Shown one piece after another: positions 8,331-16,045 of a DNA stretch of 64,000 bases. This DNA comes from Longispora fulva (GTDB lineage: Bacteria; Actinomycetota; Actinomycetes; Mycobacteriales; Micromonosporaceae). Position numbers and translations under genes: made by a program. The stretch is from positions 2,914,001 through 2,978,000 of the forward strand of contig NZ_JADOUF010000001.1 of assembly GCF_015751905.1 (NCBI RefSeq), given 5' to 3'. The notes under the pieces were generated by a model. The model was not told the origin of the DNA. It did no database searches and saw nothing but the letters and a program-made list of their open reading frames with translations. Each line of letters opens with the position of its first letter. Position 1 is the stretch's first letter.

Positions 8331-10943
8331 GTGGAGACACCAAGTCCGACGCTCGTCACCGCCACGGCGGTGCGCACCGCCGCGGAGGTGGAGCGCGAGG
8401 CGCTCCGCCTGGCCGCTCGCCTGCGGGGTACCGGGGTCGCCGCCGGCGACCGCGTCCTGCTCAAGGCGGACAACTCCGTCGAGGTGGTCACCGCGCTGCT
8501 GGCGCTGGTCCACCTGGGCGCGTCCATCGTGTTGCTCGACGACCGCCAGACCGAGGAGGAGTGCCACCGGGCGGCCCGGGTCGCCCGGGTCCGGTGGTCG
8601 CTCGGCGCGACCGCGGCGAACGTTCCGGCGGGGGCCACCCCGCTGACGTTCGCCGACCTGGCCGGCGGGGAACCCGTCGACTGCGCGCTGAACTTCCACA
8701 CCTGGCAGGACCAGCCCGACGCGCTGGTCACCTGGTCCTCAGGATCCACGGGCCTGCCGAAGGGCGTCGTGCGCTCCGGTGCGGCCTTCCTCGCCGACCT
8801 GGAGCGCACCCGGGAGCGGATGGGCTACCGGCCCGACGACGTGCTGCTGCCGCTCGTGCCGTTCTCGCACTTCTACGGCCTCACCCTGGTGCTGATCTGG
8901 TGGCGGGTCGGCGCGACGCTGGTGGTCGCGGCCACCGACCGGCTCGACCAGGCGCTGCGGGTCGGCGTCGACACCGGCGTGACCGTGGTGGACGCGACGC
9001 CGTCGACCTACCACAGCCTGCTCAACCTCACCGAGCGCCGGCCGCAGTTGCGCGATGACCTGTCGACCGTGCGGATGTGGTGCGTCGGCGGGGCGCCGCT
9101 GGGCGCGGCGTTCGCCGACCGCTACGCCGTCGCGTTCGGCCTGCCGCTCCTCGACGGGTACGGCAGCAACGAGGCCGGGAACGTGGCCCTGGCCTGCGCC
9201 GACAACGCGGTGGGTTGCGGGCGGCCGATGCCCGGCGTCGAGGTCACCATCGTCGGCGAGGACGGCAAGCCGGTGCACGTCGGGCACACTGGCGAGATCG
9301 TGGTGCGCACCCCGGCGCTGATGGCCGGCTACCTGGCCGACGACGGCTCGCTGGTGCCGCCGCCGGACCCCGACGCGTGGCGCACCCAGGACCTGGGCTA
9401 CTGGGACTCCGAGGGCAACCTCTACGTCGTCGGGCGCAAGCTCGCCGTGCACCGCCTGGGCCACACGCTCTACCCAGAGGCCATCGAGCGCCGGGCCGAG
9501 GCGTGCGGCCGGCCGGTGAAGATCGTGTCCGTGGACGACGAGCGGCGCGGCTGCCAACTCGTCTTCGTCGTCGCCGACCCCGACGGTGGCAGTTCGCACT
9601 ACTGGCGCCGCGAGATCGACGCGCTGCTGCCGGCCTACGAGCGGCCCAACCGGGTGATGGTCGTCGAACAGTTCCCGCTCAACGGCAACGGCAAGCCGGA
9701 CATGGCCGCACTGAAGATGCGGGCGCTGGCCTACCGCACCGGGGTCGGCTCGGCCGCGGTGCCGTACGGCGACCGGGTGGCAGCGCTCGGCGAGGTGGTC
9801 GACTTCCTGCGCTCCCAGCCGGAGAAGGTGTACGACATCCTCACCGAGATCTCCGTCCGCAAGGCGGTGGAGTTGGAGATCGAGGGCTCGGTGGAGACCC
9901 TGGCCGGCGCGGTCGAGGAGGTCGTGCGCTACGGCCCGGACAAGGTCCCGCAGTTGGCCGTGTTCATGTCGTCCAACGTCCTGCTGTACTCCTACGTCCT
10001 CTACGCCCTGGTGCCGTCGCTGTTCGTCGAGAAGGTGGTGCTGCGGCCCTCCAGCCAGGTCGGCTCGCAGACCCGGCGGCTGCACGAGCTGCTGGCCGGC
10101 GTGCACGGCCTGCCGATCGAGCTGTCCGAGGAGAGCCAGCGCGACTTCGTCGAGGGCACGGCGGCCGAGTCGCGGGTGGTGGTGTTCACCGGCGCGTACG
10201 CCAACGCCGAAAACGTCCGGACCAAGCTGCGCAAGGACCAGCTGTTCCTGTTCTTCGGCCAGGGCATCAACCCGTTCGTGGTCGGCCCCGACGCCGAGCA
10301 CGAACGCGCCGTGGAGGACGCGGTGCGCATCCGGATGCTCAACTCTGGTCAGGACTGCTTCGGGCCGGACATCTTCCTGGTTCATAAGTCCACTATGGAG
10401 AGTTTTGTCGAGGGACTCACGAAGCGCCTCGCCGAGCAGCGCTACGGCGAGTACGGCGACCCCGACGTCGACTACGGGCCGTTGTGCTACGACGGGGCGC
10501 TGAAGCTGGCCACGGAGTACCTGCCGAAGAACGCTGAGTACATCGTGCGCGGCGGCAGCATCGACTTCCGCACCGGGCACGTCGAGCCGACGGTGCTGGT
10601 CCGTGACCTCGAGGACGGAGCGGCGGTCAGCGAGTTCTTCTCGCCGATCTTCAACGTGGTCGCCTACGACGACGAGACCAAGCTGCGGGAGATCCTGGCC
10701 TCGCCGTACTTCGCCGAGCGGGCCATGGGCGCCATGCTCTACGGCCTCAACGCCGAGCTCGTCGAGCACATCGCCCGCCGGCACACGGTGGCCGTGAACA
10801 GCACCCTGCTCGAGGTCGACAACGGCAACAGCCCGTTCGGCGGCAAGGGCATCATGGCCAACTACGTCATGCACCGGGGCAAGCGGATCGCCGAACCGCT
10901 CCTGATCTCCAAGACCGTCGCACAGTACGGGAAGAAGTCATGA
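8331..10943 (+). CDS. Adenylate-forming acyl ligase fused to an aldehyde-dehydrogenase domain
   Basis: An 870-aa two-domain protein. The N-terminal ANL ligase (about 1-470) shows the P-loop SSGSTGLPKG near 140, GYGSNEAGN near 280, and the catalytic lysine in NGNGKPD near 456. The C-terminal ALDH-fold part (about 490-870) carries the catalytic-cysteine motif NSGQDCFGPD (Cys676) and the family's closing SPFGGKG. The usual ELGG glutamate position reads FGQG, so general-base Glu is missing, as in acylating (thioester-using) ALDHs. It plausibly activates a fatty acid, perhaps onto the cluster ACP, and reduces it to an aldehyde; aldehyde oxidation then activation is the alternative. GTG start with GGAGGG 5 nt upstream. 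The next gene overlaps by ATGA. I do not know a named family with this fusion. Confidence 0.85.
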   Translation: METPSPTLVTATAVRTAAEVEREALRLAARLRGTGVAAGDRVLLKADNSVEVVTALLALVHLGASIVLLDDRQTEEECHRAARVARVRWSLGATAANVPAGATPLTFADLAGGEPVDCALNFHTWQDQPDALVTWSSGSTGLPKGVVRSGAAFLADLERTRERMGYRPDDVLLPLVPFSHFYGLTLVLIWWRVGATLVVAATDRLDQALRVGVDTGVTVVDATPSTYHSLLNLTERRPQLRDDLSTVRMWCVGGAPLGAAFADRYAVAFGLPLLDGYGSNEAGNVALACADNAVGCGRPMPGVEVTIVGEDGKPVHVGHTGEIVVRTPALMAGYLADDGSLVPPPDPDAWRTQDLGYWDSEGNLYVVGRKLAVHRLGHTLYPEAIERRAEACGRPVKIVSVDDERRGCQLVFVVADPDGGSSHYWRREIDALLPAYERPNRVMVVEQFPLNGNGKPDMAALKMRALAYRTGVGSAAVPYGDRVAALGEVVDFLRSQPEKVYDILTEISVRKAVELEIEGSVETLAGAVEEVVRYGPDKVPQLAVFMSSNVLLYSYVLYALVPSLFVEKVVLRPSSQVGSQTRRLHELLAGVHGLPIELSEESQRDFVEGTAAESRVVVFTGAYANAENVRTKLRKDQLFLFFGQGINPFVVGPDAEHERAVEDAVRIRMLNSGQDCFGPDIFLVHKSTMESFVEGLTKRLAEQRYGEYGDPDVDYGPLCYDGALKLATEYLPKNAEYIVRGGSIDFRTGHVEPTVLVRDLEDGAAVSEFFSPIFNVVAYDDETKLREILASPYFAERAMGAMLYGLNAELVEHIARRHTVAVNSTLLEVDNGNSPFGGKGIMANYVMHRGKRIAEPLLISKTVAQYGKKS

Positions 10944-12592
10944 CCGACGAGACCTACCCCGGCCCGTGGCAGGCGGTGGTGGACTTCCTCCGCCACCGGG
11001 GCGTCACCACGATCTTCGGCCTGCCCGCCGACGACCTCGACCTGTTGCGCGCCGTAGAAGACAACCCGCGACTGGTCTTATGCCGCGACCAGCGCAGTGC
11101 GATGTTCCTGTCCATCGGGTACGCCATGACCAGTGGCGGCACGGCGGTGTGCGCCATCGGCAAGGGCCCGGCCGTCACCAACGCGGTCACCGGGTTGCTG
11201 GAGGCGCACTCCTCCGGCGTCCCCCTGGTGCTGCTCGCCGCGGGCACCGCCGTCGAGCGCCGCGGCTCGGGGGCGTTCCAGGAACTCGACCAGATCCCGC
11301 TCGTCGCACCGCTGACGAAGTGGGCGTACCGCATCGACACGCCCGACCGGATCGGTCCGGCGCTGGAGCGGGCGTTCCTGGTGGCCGGCTCGGGCGCGCC
11401 CGGCCCGGTGTACCTGGAGTTCCCCGATCACCTGCTGACGCAGCCGGTGCCGAAGCGGTCCTGGTCGGCGGGGACCGTCACGGCCGAGGAGGCCGGCGAG
11501 GCGATCCTGGCCGCGAAGCGTCCCCTGGTGCTGGTCGGCGGCGGCCTGCGCGGCGCGGGACACGTCGCGGAGTCCCTCGCCACCAAGATCGGCGCGGGGC
11601 TGTTCGTCACCGCGTCCGGCCGGGGCTCCGTGGCCGAGGAACACCCCGCGTTCCTCGGCCTGGCCGGCCTGTACTCCCCTGCCGAAGCCGCCCCCCTGTG
11701 GGAGGACGCGGACCTGCTGATCGCCCTGGGCACCCGCCTGGAGGAGACCGCCACGTTCCGGCCGGGCTTCGTGGCCGAGGGGGTGCCGGTGCTCCAGGTC
11801 AACGTGGACCCGCACGGGATGTCCACCGAGTACCCCGGCCCCCGGGTGCTCGCCGACGCCGGCGACACCGTGCGCACCTGGCTGGCCACGGTGGACGCCA
11901 CCCCGAACCGGCCCTGGGCGTTGGAGATCGCCGAGTGCCGGGCCGCGTCGCGCTCGGCCGTCCAGGACCGGCTCAAGGTGATGGCCGAATCCGACGCGAT
12001 CCACGTCGCGGAGGTGCTGGCCGCCGTCGACCGGGTCGCGCCCTCAGACCGGATCCTGGTCCAGGAGAACGGCCTGCAGGACATGTGGTCGTACTTCTAC
12101 CCGCACTGGGTCTGCGCGCCGGGCGGCTCGGTCGTGCCGTCCGAGCAGACCACGTTGGGCTTCGGCACCGCCGCCGCCGGCGGGGTGCGGCTGGCCGCCG
12201 GCGACCGGCCCGTGATCGCGTTCGTCGGCGACGGCGCGTTCGGCATGGTCGGCAACGAGATCCGCACCCTGGTCGAGGAGAAGATCGGGGTGCTGTACGT
12301 GGTGCTGCGCAACGGCGGCTACGGCTGGCTGCAGCACCAGTACGGCGACGAGCCCCGGTTCGTCGACCCGCACCGCGCCCTGGCCGTGCCGCCCGGGGTG
12401 CGGCACACCGTTCTCACCGACAAGTCCCAGTTGGACGAGGTACTCGCGACGGGTGTCACGGACTCCGCCGCCGGACACGTCGTCGTGGTCGAGGTGCCGG
12501 TGTCGCTCACCGACGCGCCCCCCGGCATCACAGCTCTCGACGGGGACTTCCCCGGCGGACACCCTTCAGGAGGAACCGATGACAACGCGTAG
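10940..12592 (+). CDS. Thiamin-diphosphate-dependent enzyme, acetolactate-synthase superfamily
   Basis: A 550-aa protein with the three-domain ThDP fold: PYR (about 8-165), central (about 185-310) and PP (about 345-530). The PP domain has the Mg-ThDP motif beginning GDGAFGMVGNE near residue 430. In the PYR domain the activating glutamate, normally in an R-H-E-Q context, is replaced by aspartate: CRDQRSAMF with Asp50. This is unusual and may alter the catalysed chemistry. Relatives decarboxylate 2-oxoacids and ligate the acyl anion to aldehydes, ketones or enals. With an aldehyde-forming fusion protein directly upstream, an acyloin or Stetter-type ligation is a reasonable inference. ATGA overlap upstream; 14-bp overlap with the KAS gene downstream. 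Confidence 0.85.
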   Translation: MTDETYPGPWQAVVDFLRHRGVTTIFGLPADDLDLLRAVEDNPRLVLCRDQRSAMFLSIGYAMTSGGTAVCAIGKGPAVTNAVTGLLEAHSSGVPLVLLAAGTAVERRGSGAFQELDQIPLVAPLTKWAYRIDTPDRIGPALERAFLVAGSGAPGPVYLEFPDHLLTQPVPKRSWSAGTVTAEEAGEAILAAKRPLVLVGGGLRGAGHVAESLATKIGAGLFVTASGRGSVAEEHPAFLGLAGLYSPAEAAPLWEDADLLIALGTRLEETATFRPGFVAEGVPVLQVNVDPHGMSTEYPGPRVLADAGDTVRTWLATVDATPNRPWALEIAECRAASRSAVQDRLKVMAESDAIHVAEVLAAVDRVAPSDRILVQENGLQDMWSYFYPHWVCAPGGSVVPSEQTTLGFGTAAAGGVRLAAGDRPVIAFVGDGAFGMVGNEIRTLVEEKIGVLYVVLRNGGYGWLQHQYGDEPRFVDPHRALAVPPGVRHTVLTDKSQLDEVLATGVTDSAAGHVVVVEVPVSLTDAPPGITALDGDFPGGHPSGGTDDNA

Positions 12593-13832
12593 CGACCGCC
12601 GCCGGGTGGTGATCACCGGCACCGGCGTGATCTCCCCGATCGGGCACGGCACGCCCGGATTCTGGGCCGCGCTGCTGGCCGGGACGAGCGGGGTGCGGAC
12701 CATCGCCGGGTTCGACGCCTCGGACCTGCCCGCCCAGATCGCCGGGGAGGTGCGCGGCTTCGAGCCCGACGTGTACATGGAACGGAAGGTGTGGCGGCGC
12801 ATCGACCCGTTCGCCCAGTACGCCATCGCCGCCGCCTCCGAGGCCGTCGAGGCCGCGAAGATCGAGTTCGACGAGGAGCTGGCGGCGCGCTCCGGGGTGC
12901 TGATCGGCTCCGGGTACGGCGCCAGCCGGGTCAACGAGGAGGTGTTCGCCACCCTGCGCGACAAGGGCCCCCGCAAGATCGGCCCGTTCACGGCGGCGTC
13001 CTCCGCGATCGACAACGCTGCCGGGGAGGTGGGCATCCGGTTCGGCATCACGGGTCCTTCCGGGGCGATCAGCACCGCGTGCGCCAGCGGCACGTCCAGC
13101 ATCGGCGAGAGCCTGCGGATGATCCAGCACGGCTACGCCGACGTCATGCTCTCCGGCGGCTCCGACGACTCGGTCACCCGGCAGGACATCGCCTCGGCGT
13201 GCTCGGCGCGGGCGTTGTCCACCCGCAACGACGAGCCGGAGCGCGCGTCGCGGCCTTTCGACACCGGCCGCAACGGGTTCGTCATGGCCGCCGGGTCCGG
13301 CATGGTCGTCCTCGAGGAGGCCGGCCACGCCCTCGCCCGGGGCGCGGAGATCCTCGCCGAGGTGGTCGGGTACGGCGCGACCAGCGACGCCTACCACCCG
13401 ACCGCCCCGCACCCGGAGGGCATCGGAGCGCGCTCGGCCATCCGCCAGGCGCTCGCCGACGCGGGACTCAACGCCGAGGACGTCGACTACGTCAACGCGC
13501 ACGGCACGAGCACCACCCTCAACGACCGCACCGAGTCCGCCGCCATCCGGGCGGTGCTCGGCGCGCACGCGGAGCGCATCCCGATCAGCTCGACGAAGTC
13601 GATGACGGGCCACATGATCGGCGCCGCCGGCACCGTGGAGCTGATCGCCTGCGTGCAGGCCATCCGTTCCGGCCTCGTCCCGCCCACGATCAACCTCGAC
13701 GACCCGGAGGACACCGGGCTCAACTACGTACCCCACACGGCGCAGGAACGCGACGTGCGGGTGGCGATCAGTAACTCGTTCGGATTCGCCGGCCACAACG
13801 CCGTGGTCGCTGTACGCCGCTGGCAGCCCTAG
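12579..13832 (+). CDS. fabF: Beta-ketoacyl-ACP synthase, KAS II (FabF) type
   Basis: A 417-aa condensing enzyme that elongates acyl-ACP with malonyl-ACP. The Cys-His-His triad is visible: STACASGTSS (Cys168), NAHGTST (His308) and MTGHMIGAAG (His345). Length and motifs are normal for FabF or KasA/B. The start is the ATG 5 nt behind a perfect AGGAGG, inside the 3' end of the ThDP gene. With the ACP just downstream and an enoyl reductase and dehydratase nearby, it looks like the elongation component of a dedicated FAS-II-like pathway. Confidence 0.92.
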   Translation: MTTRSDRRRVVITGTGVISPIGHGTPGFWAALLAGTSGVRTIAGFDASDLPAQIAGEVRGFEPDVYMERKVWRRIDPFAQYAIAAASEAVEAAKIEFDEELAARSGVLIGSGYGASRVNEEVFATLRDKGPRKIGPFTAASSAIDNAAGEVGIRFGITGPSGAISTACASGTSSIGESLRMIQHGYADVMLSGGSDDSVTRQDIASACSARALSTRNDEPERASRPFDTGRNGFVMAAGSGMVVLEEAGHALARGAEILAEVVGYGATSDAYHPTAPHPEGIGARSAIRQALADAGLNAEDVDYVNAHGTSTTLNDRTESAAIRAVLGAHAERIPISSTKSMTGHMIGAAGTVELIACVQAIRSGLVPPTINLDDPEDTGLNYVPHTAQERDVRVAISNSFGFAGHNAVVAVRRWQP

Positions 13833-13860
13833 TCAGCAACAACCAACGGAGGAGAACGCG

Positions 13861-14109
13861 ATGAACGAAGAGCAGATCCGCGCGGGGCTGGCCGAGATCC
13901 TCGAAGAGGTGGCCGGGATCGACGCGGCGGAGGTCAGCGAGGACAGGAGCTTCGTCGAGGACCTCGACGTCGACTCGCTCCTGATGGTCGAGGTGGTCGT
14001 CGCCGCCGAGGAGAAGTTCGGCGTGACCATCAACGACGAGATGGCGGCAGAGCTGCGCACCGTCGGTGACGCGGTCCGGCTGATCCACGGCGCGATGGCG
14101 CTGGTCTAG
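13861..14109 (+). CDS. acpP: Acyl carrier protein
   Basis: An 82-aa acidic, mostly helical protein. The phosphopantetheine attachment site is the serine of VEDLDVDSLLMVEVV. GGAGGAG lies 6 nt before the ATG. It probably carries the growing chain for the adjacent KAS, dehydratase and enoyl reductase, and may be the acceptor for the ligase domain upstream. Confidence 0.95.
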   Translation: MNEEQIRAGLAEILEEVAGIDAAEVSEDRSFVEDLDVDSLLMVEVVVAAEEKFGVTINDEMAAELRTVGDAVRLIHGAMALV

Positions 14110-14115
14110 CGGCCG

Positions 14116-14140
14116 GTGGCGGGTCGGTCCGACCCGCCAC
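14116..14140. promoter_or_regulatory. Perfect 12-bp palindrome between the ACP and N-oxygenase genes
   Basis: GTGGCGGGTCGG and CCGACCCGCCAC form an uninterrupted stem with a 1-nt centre (too tight for an RNA loop unless the inner pairs open). It sits 6 bp after the ACP stop and ends 6 bp before the next Shine-Dalgarno. It may be a protein-binding operator, an mRNA stabiliser of the ACP transcript or an attenuator. Confidence 0.55.
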
Positions 14141-14157
14141 ATCCCGGAAGGATGCAC

Positions 14158-14931
14158 ATGCGGCAGAACCCGTTCCAACGTGAGGACGTCGAGGTCCGGC
14201 GCTCCTATCACGGCGTACATGACGGCCGGTTCACCCGGCTGTGGCCCGAGCCGTCGGAGCCCGACGCGGCGGCGGTGATGGTGCACGAGTCGTTCCGGGC
14301 GATGGTGATGAGCGACACCTACCCGTGCGTGGCGTCGCGGGGCGCGGTGCGCCGGGGCGACTACAGGTTCGGGTGCTATCCGCCGATCGGCACCGGTGAG
14401 GGGGCTGTGGCGGCCGCGGCGGACCTGTGGGAGTTCATCCAGGACTTCCCGATCGACGGGGCGCACTTCGCCTCGTTCGTCGCGACGTTCGACGGGCCGA
14501 TCGTGGCCAGCGAGACCGAGTTCGAGCGGCTGCTGTTCCTGCAGTTGGAGCTGATGAACGCCCTCGACGTCAAGCACCACGCGTGGGACCCGGCCGTGGG
14601 CGATGACCCCAACACCAAGGGCTTCTCGTTCAGCTTCGCCGGCCGGGCGTTCTTCATCGTGGGCCTGCACCCGGCGTCGTCGCGCTGGGCGCGGCGCACG
14701 GCGTGGCCGACGTTGGTGTTCAACGCCCACGCCCAGTTCGACATCCTGCGCGACACCGGGCAGATGCCGCGGATGACCGACACCGTCCGCCGACGCGACA
14801 TCAAGGTCCAGGGCTCGCACAACCCCAGCCTGGGGTACTTCGACGGCGACTACCCGGAGACCGTCATGTACTCCGGCCGGCTCGTCGAGGCCGACTGGCA
14901 CTGCCCGATGCACATCCAGCGGCAGCCGTGA
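14158..14931 (+). CDS. YqcI/YcgG-family protein, putative heme-dependent N-oxygenase (GntA-like)
   Basis: A 257-aa protein resembling the YqcI/YcgG family. The early PCVASRGAVRRGDYRFGCY motif, the central FSFAGRAFFIVGLHPASSR segment, the RTAWPTLVFNAHAQFD stretch and the histidine-rich end (DWHCPMHI) are where the family is conserved. A characterised member, GntA of guanitoxin biosynthesis, is a heme-dependent guanidine N-hydroxylase. By analogy this enzyme may hydroxylate an amine or guanidine nitrogen in the product; the substrate is unknown. The start is the second of two in-frame ATGs, 6 nt behind GGAAGG. The stop overlaps the next gene by GTGA. The nearby arginyl-tRNA synthetase makes an arginine link tempting but unproven. 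Confidence 0.7.
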   Translation: MRQNPFQREDVEVRRSYHGVHDGRFTRLWPEPSEPDAAAVMVHESFRAMVMSDTYPCVASRGAVRRGDYRFGCYPPIGTGEGAVAAAADLWEFIQDFPIDGAHFASFVATFDGPIVASETEFERLLFLQLELMNALDVKHHAWDPAVGDDPNTKGFSFSFAGRAFFIVGLHPASSRWARRTAWPTLVFNAHAQFDILRDTGQMPRMTDTVRRRDIKVQGSHNPSLGYFDGDYPETVMYSGRLVEADWHCPMHIQRQP

Positions 14932-15344
14932 AGGGCCGCGTCTACCCGGCCACGCCGCCCTACGCGGTGAGCCGGGAACGCATCCGGGCCTTCGCCGACG
15001 CCATCGGCGACCCGTCGCCGGTGTACCGCGACCCGGTCGTGGCGGCGGCGTTCGGATACCCCGACGTGCTCGCCCCGCCGACGTTCCCCGTCGTCTTCAC
15101 CACCGAGGCGGGCCGGCCGGTGCTCGCCGACCTGGGGGCCGTCGAGTCCGACGTGCTGCACACGGGCCAGCGGCTCGAGTACCACCGTCCCGTCCGGGCC
15201 GGGGACAACCTGACATGCACCGTCGTGGTCACCGAGCTGCGTTCCGTCGGTGAGGCCAACATGGTCACGATCCGCACGGACGTGGCCACCGTCGAAGGGG
15301 AAGCAGTGTTGTCGGAGTACACGACCCTGTTGGTGAAGTCGTGA
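14928..15344 (+). CDS. Hotdog (3R)-hydroxyacyl-thioester dehydratase, HadA/FAS1-like MaoC
   Basis: A 138-aa single-hotdog protein with the N-terminal MaoC dehydratase signature: FADAIGDPSPVYRD, then VLAPPTFPVVF, then the RLEYHRPVRAGD turn. In mycobacterial FAS-II, HadA-type subunits pair with a HadB-type subunit that holds the catalytic Asp/His. No partner is visible in this window, so it may act alone or borrow the housekeeping subunit. GTG start in GTGA overlap with the upstream stop and again GTGA with the next gene. It would supply the dehydration step between the KAS and the enoyl reductase. Confidence 0.8.
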   Translation: MKGRVYPATPPYAVSRERIRAFADAIGDPSPVYRDPVVAAAFGYPDVLAPPTFPVVFTTEAGRPVLADLGAVESDVLHTGQRLEYHRPVRAGDNLTCTVVVTELRSVGEANMVTIRTDVATVEGEAVLSEYTTLLVKS

Positions 15345-16033
15345 CGGGCCCGGGGTACCGGATCGGCGGCCTGGCCGCGGTCCTCGGCGTGGCCGTGACC
15401 GTGGTGGCGTTCGTCGCGGTGGAGTTCGTACAGGACCCCTTCGCCGACGTGTCGACCGAGACCTACATGACCGCGATCGTCGGCGCCCGGTACCTGTGGC
15501 TGGCCGCGCACCTCGGCGTCGCGTTCGGGGCGCTGCTCAAGCTCGCCGGGCTCCTCACCGTCGGCGACAGCCTGTCGCGGTCGGGGCCGGTGGGCCGGAT
15601 GGCCAACGGGTTCGCGGTCGCCGGGGTCACCATGCTGGTGGTGACGATGGCCCGCGACGGCTACGTCCACGAGTACCTGGCGCGCAGCTGGGGCGGCGAC
15701 CCCGCCTGGGTGCCGGTGTTCGCGGGCAGTCTGCGCACCAGCTACGGCGTGGAGTTGATGGCCGTCCTCGCCCTCTACGGCTTCGCCCCGGCCTGTTACG
15801 GACTGGCGATGCTCCTTGACGGGGAGCGGTACCCGCGCTGGCTCGGTTGGTTGGGCGTCGGCGGCGGCGCCGGCGCGGCGGTCACCGCCGGGTATCTCTG
15901 GCTCGCAGGCCCGACTACGCTCGGTTATGGCATTCTCTACCCGCTGTTCGCCGCCCTGTTGCCGCTGGTTTGGCTCACGGTCGCCGGCCTGCGGTTGGGG
16001 AAGTTGAGTGTGGACAGTGCCGAGACCGCCTAG
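15341..16033 (+). CDS. Six-TM membrane protein of unknown function
   Basis: A 230-aa hydrophobic protein with about six predicted membrane spans (near 7-28, 48-72, 85-105, 128-155, 165-185 and 192-220). No catalytic motif was recognised. GTG start in GTGA overlap with the dehydratase gene; 12 bp separate it from the oxidase gene. The tight coupling suggests a role in membrane handling, oxidation or export of the cluster product. Confidence 0.75.
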   Translation: MTGPGYRIGGLAAVLGVAVTVVAFVAVEFVQDPFADVSTETYMTAIVGARYLWLAAHLGVAFGALLKLAGLLTVGDSLSRSGPVGRMANGFAVAGVTMLVVTMARDGYVHEYLARSWGGDPAWVPVFAGSLRTSYGVELMAVLALYGFAPACYGLAMLLDGERYPRWLGWLGVGGGAGAAVTAGYLWLAGPTTLGYGILYPLFAALLPLVWLTVAGLRLGKLSVDSAETA

Positions 16034-16045
16034 AAAGGGTGTGAC

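Noticed and set aside
8739-10874. Long antisense open frame (711 codons) opposite the ligase-ALDH gene
   Set aside because: Composition (His/Val/Asp-rich, no motif) is that of the antisense of a GC3-rich gene; no ribosome site.
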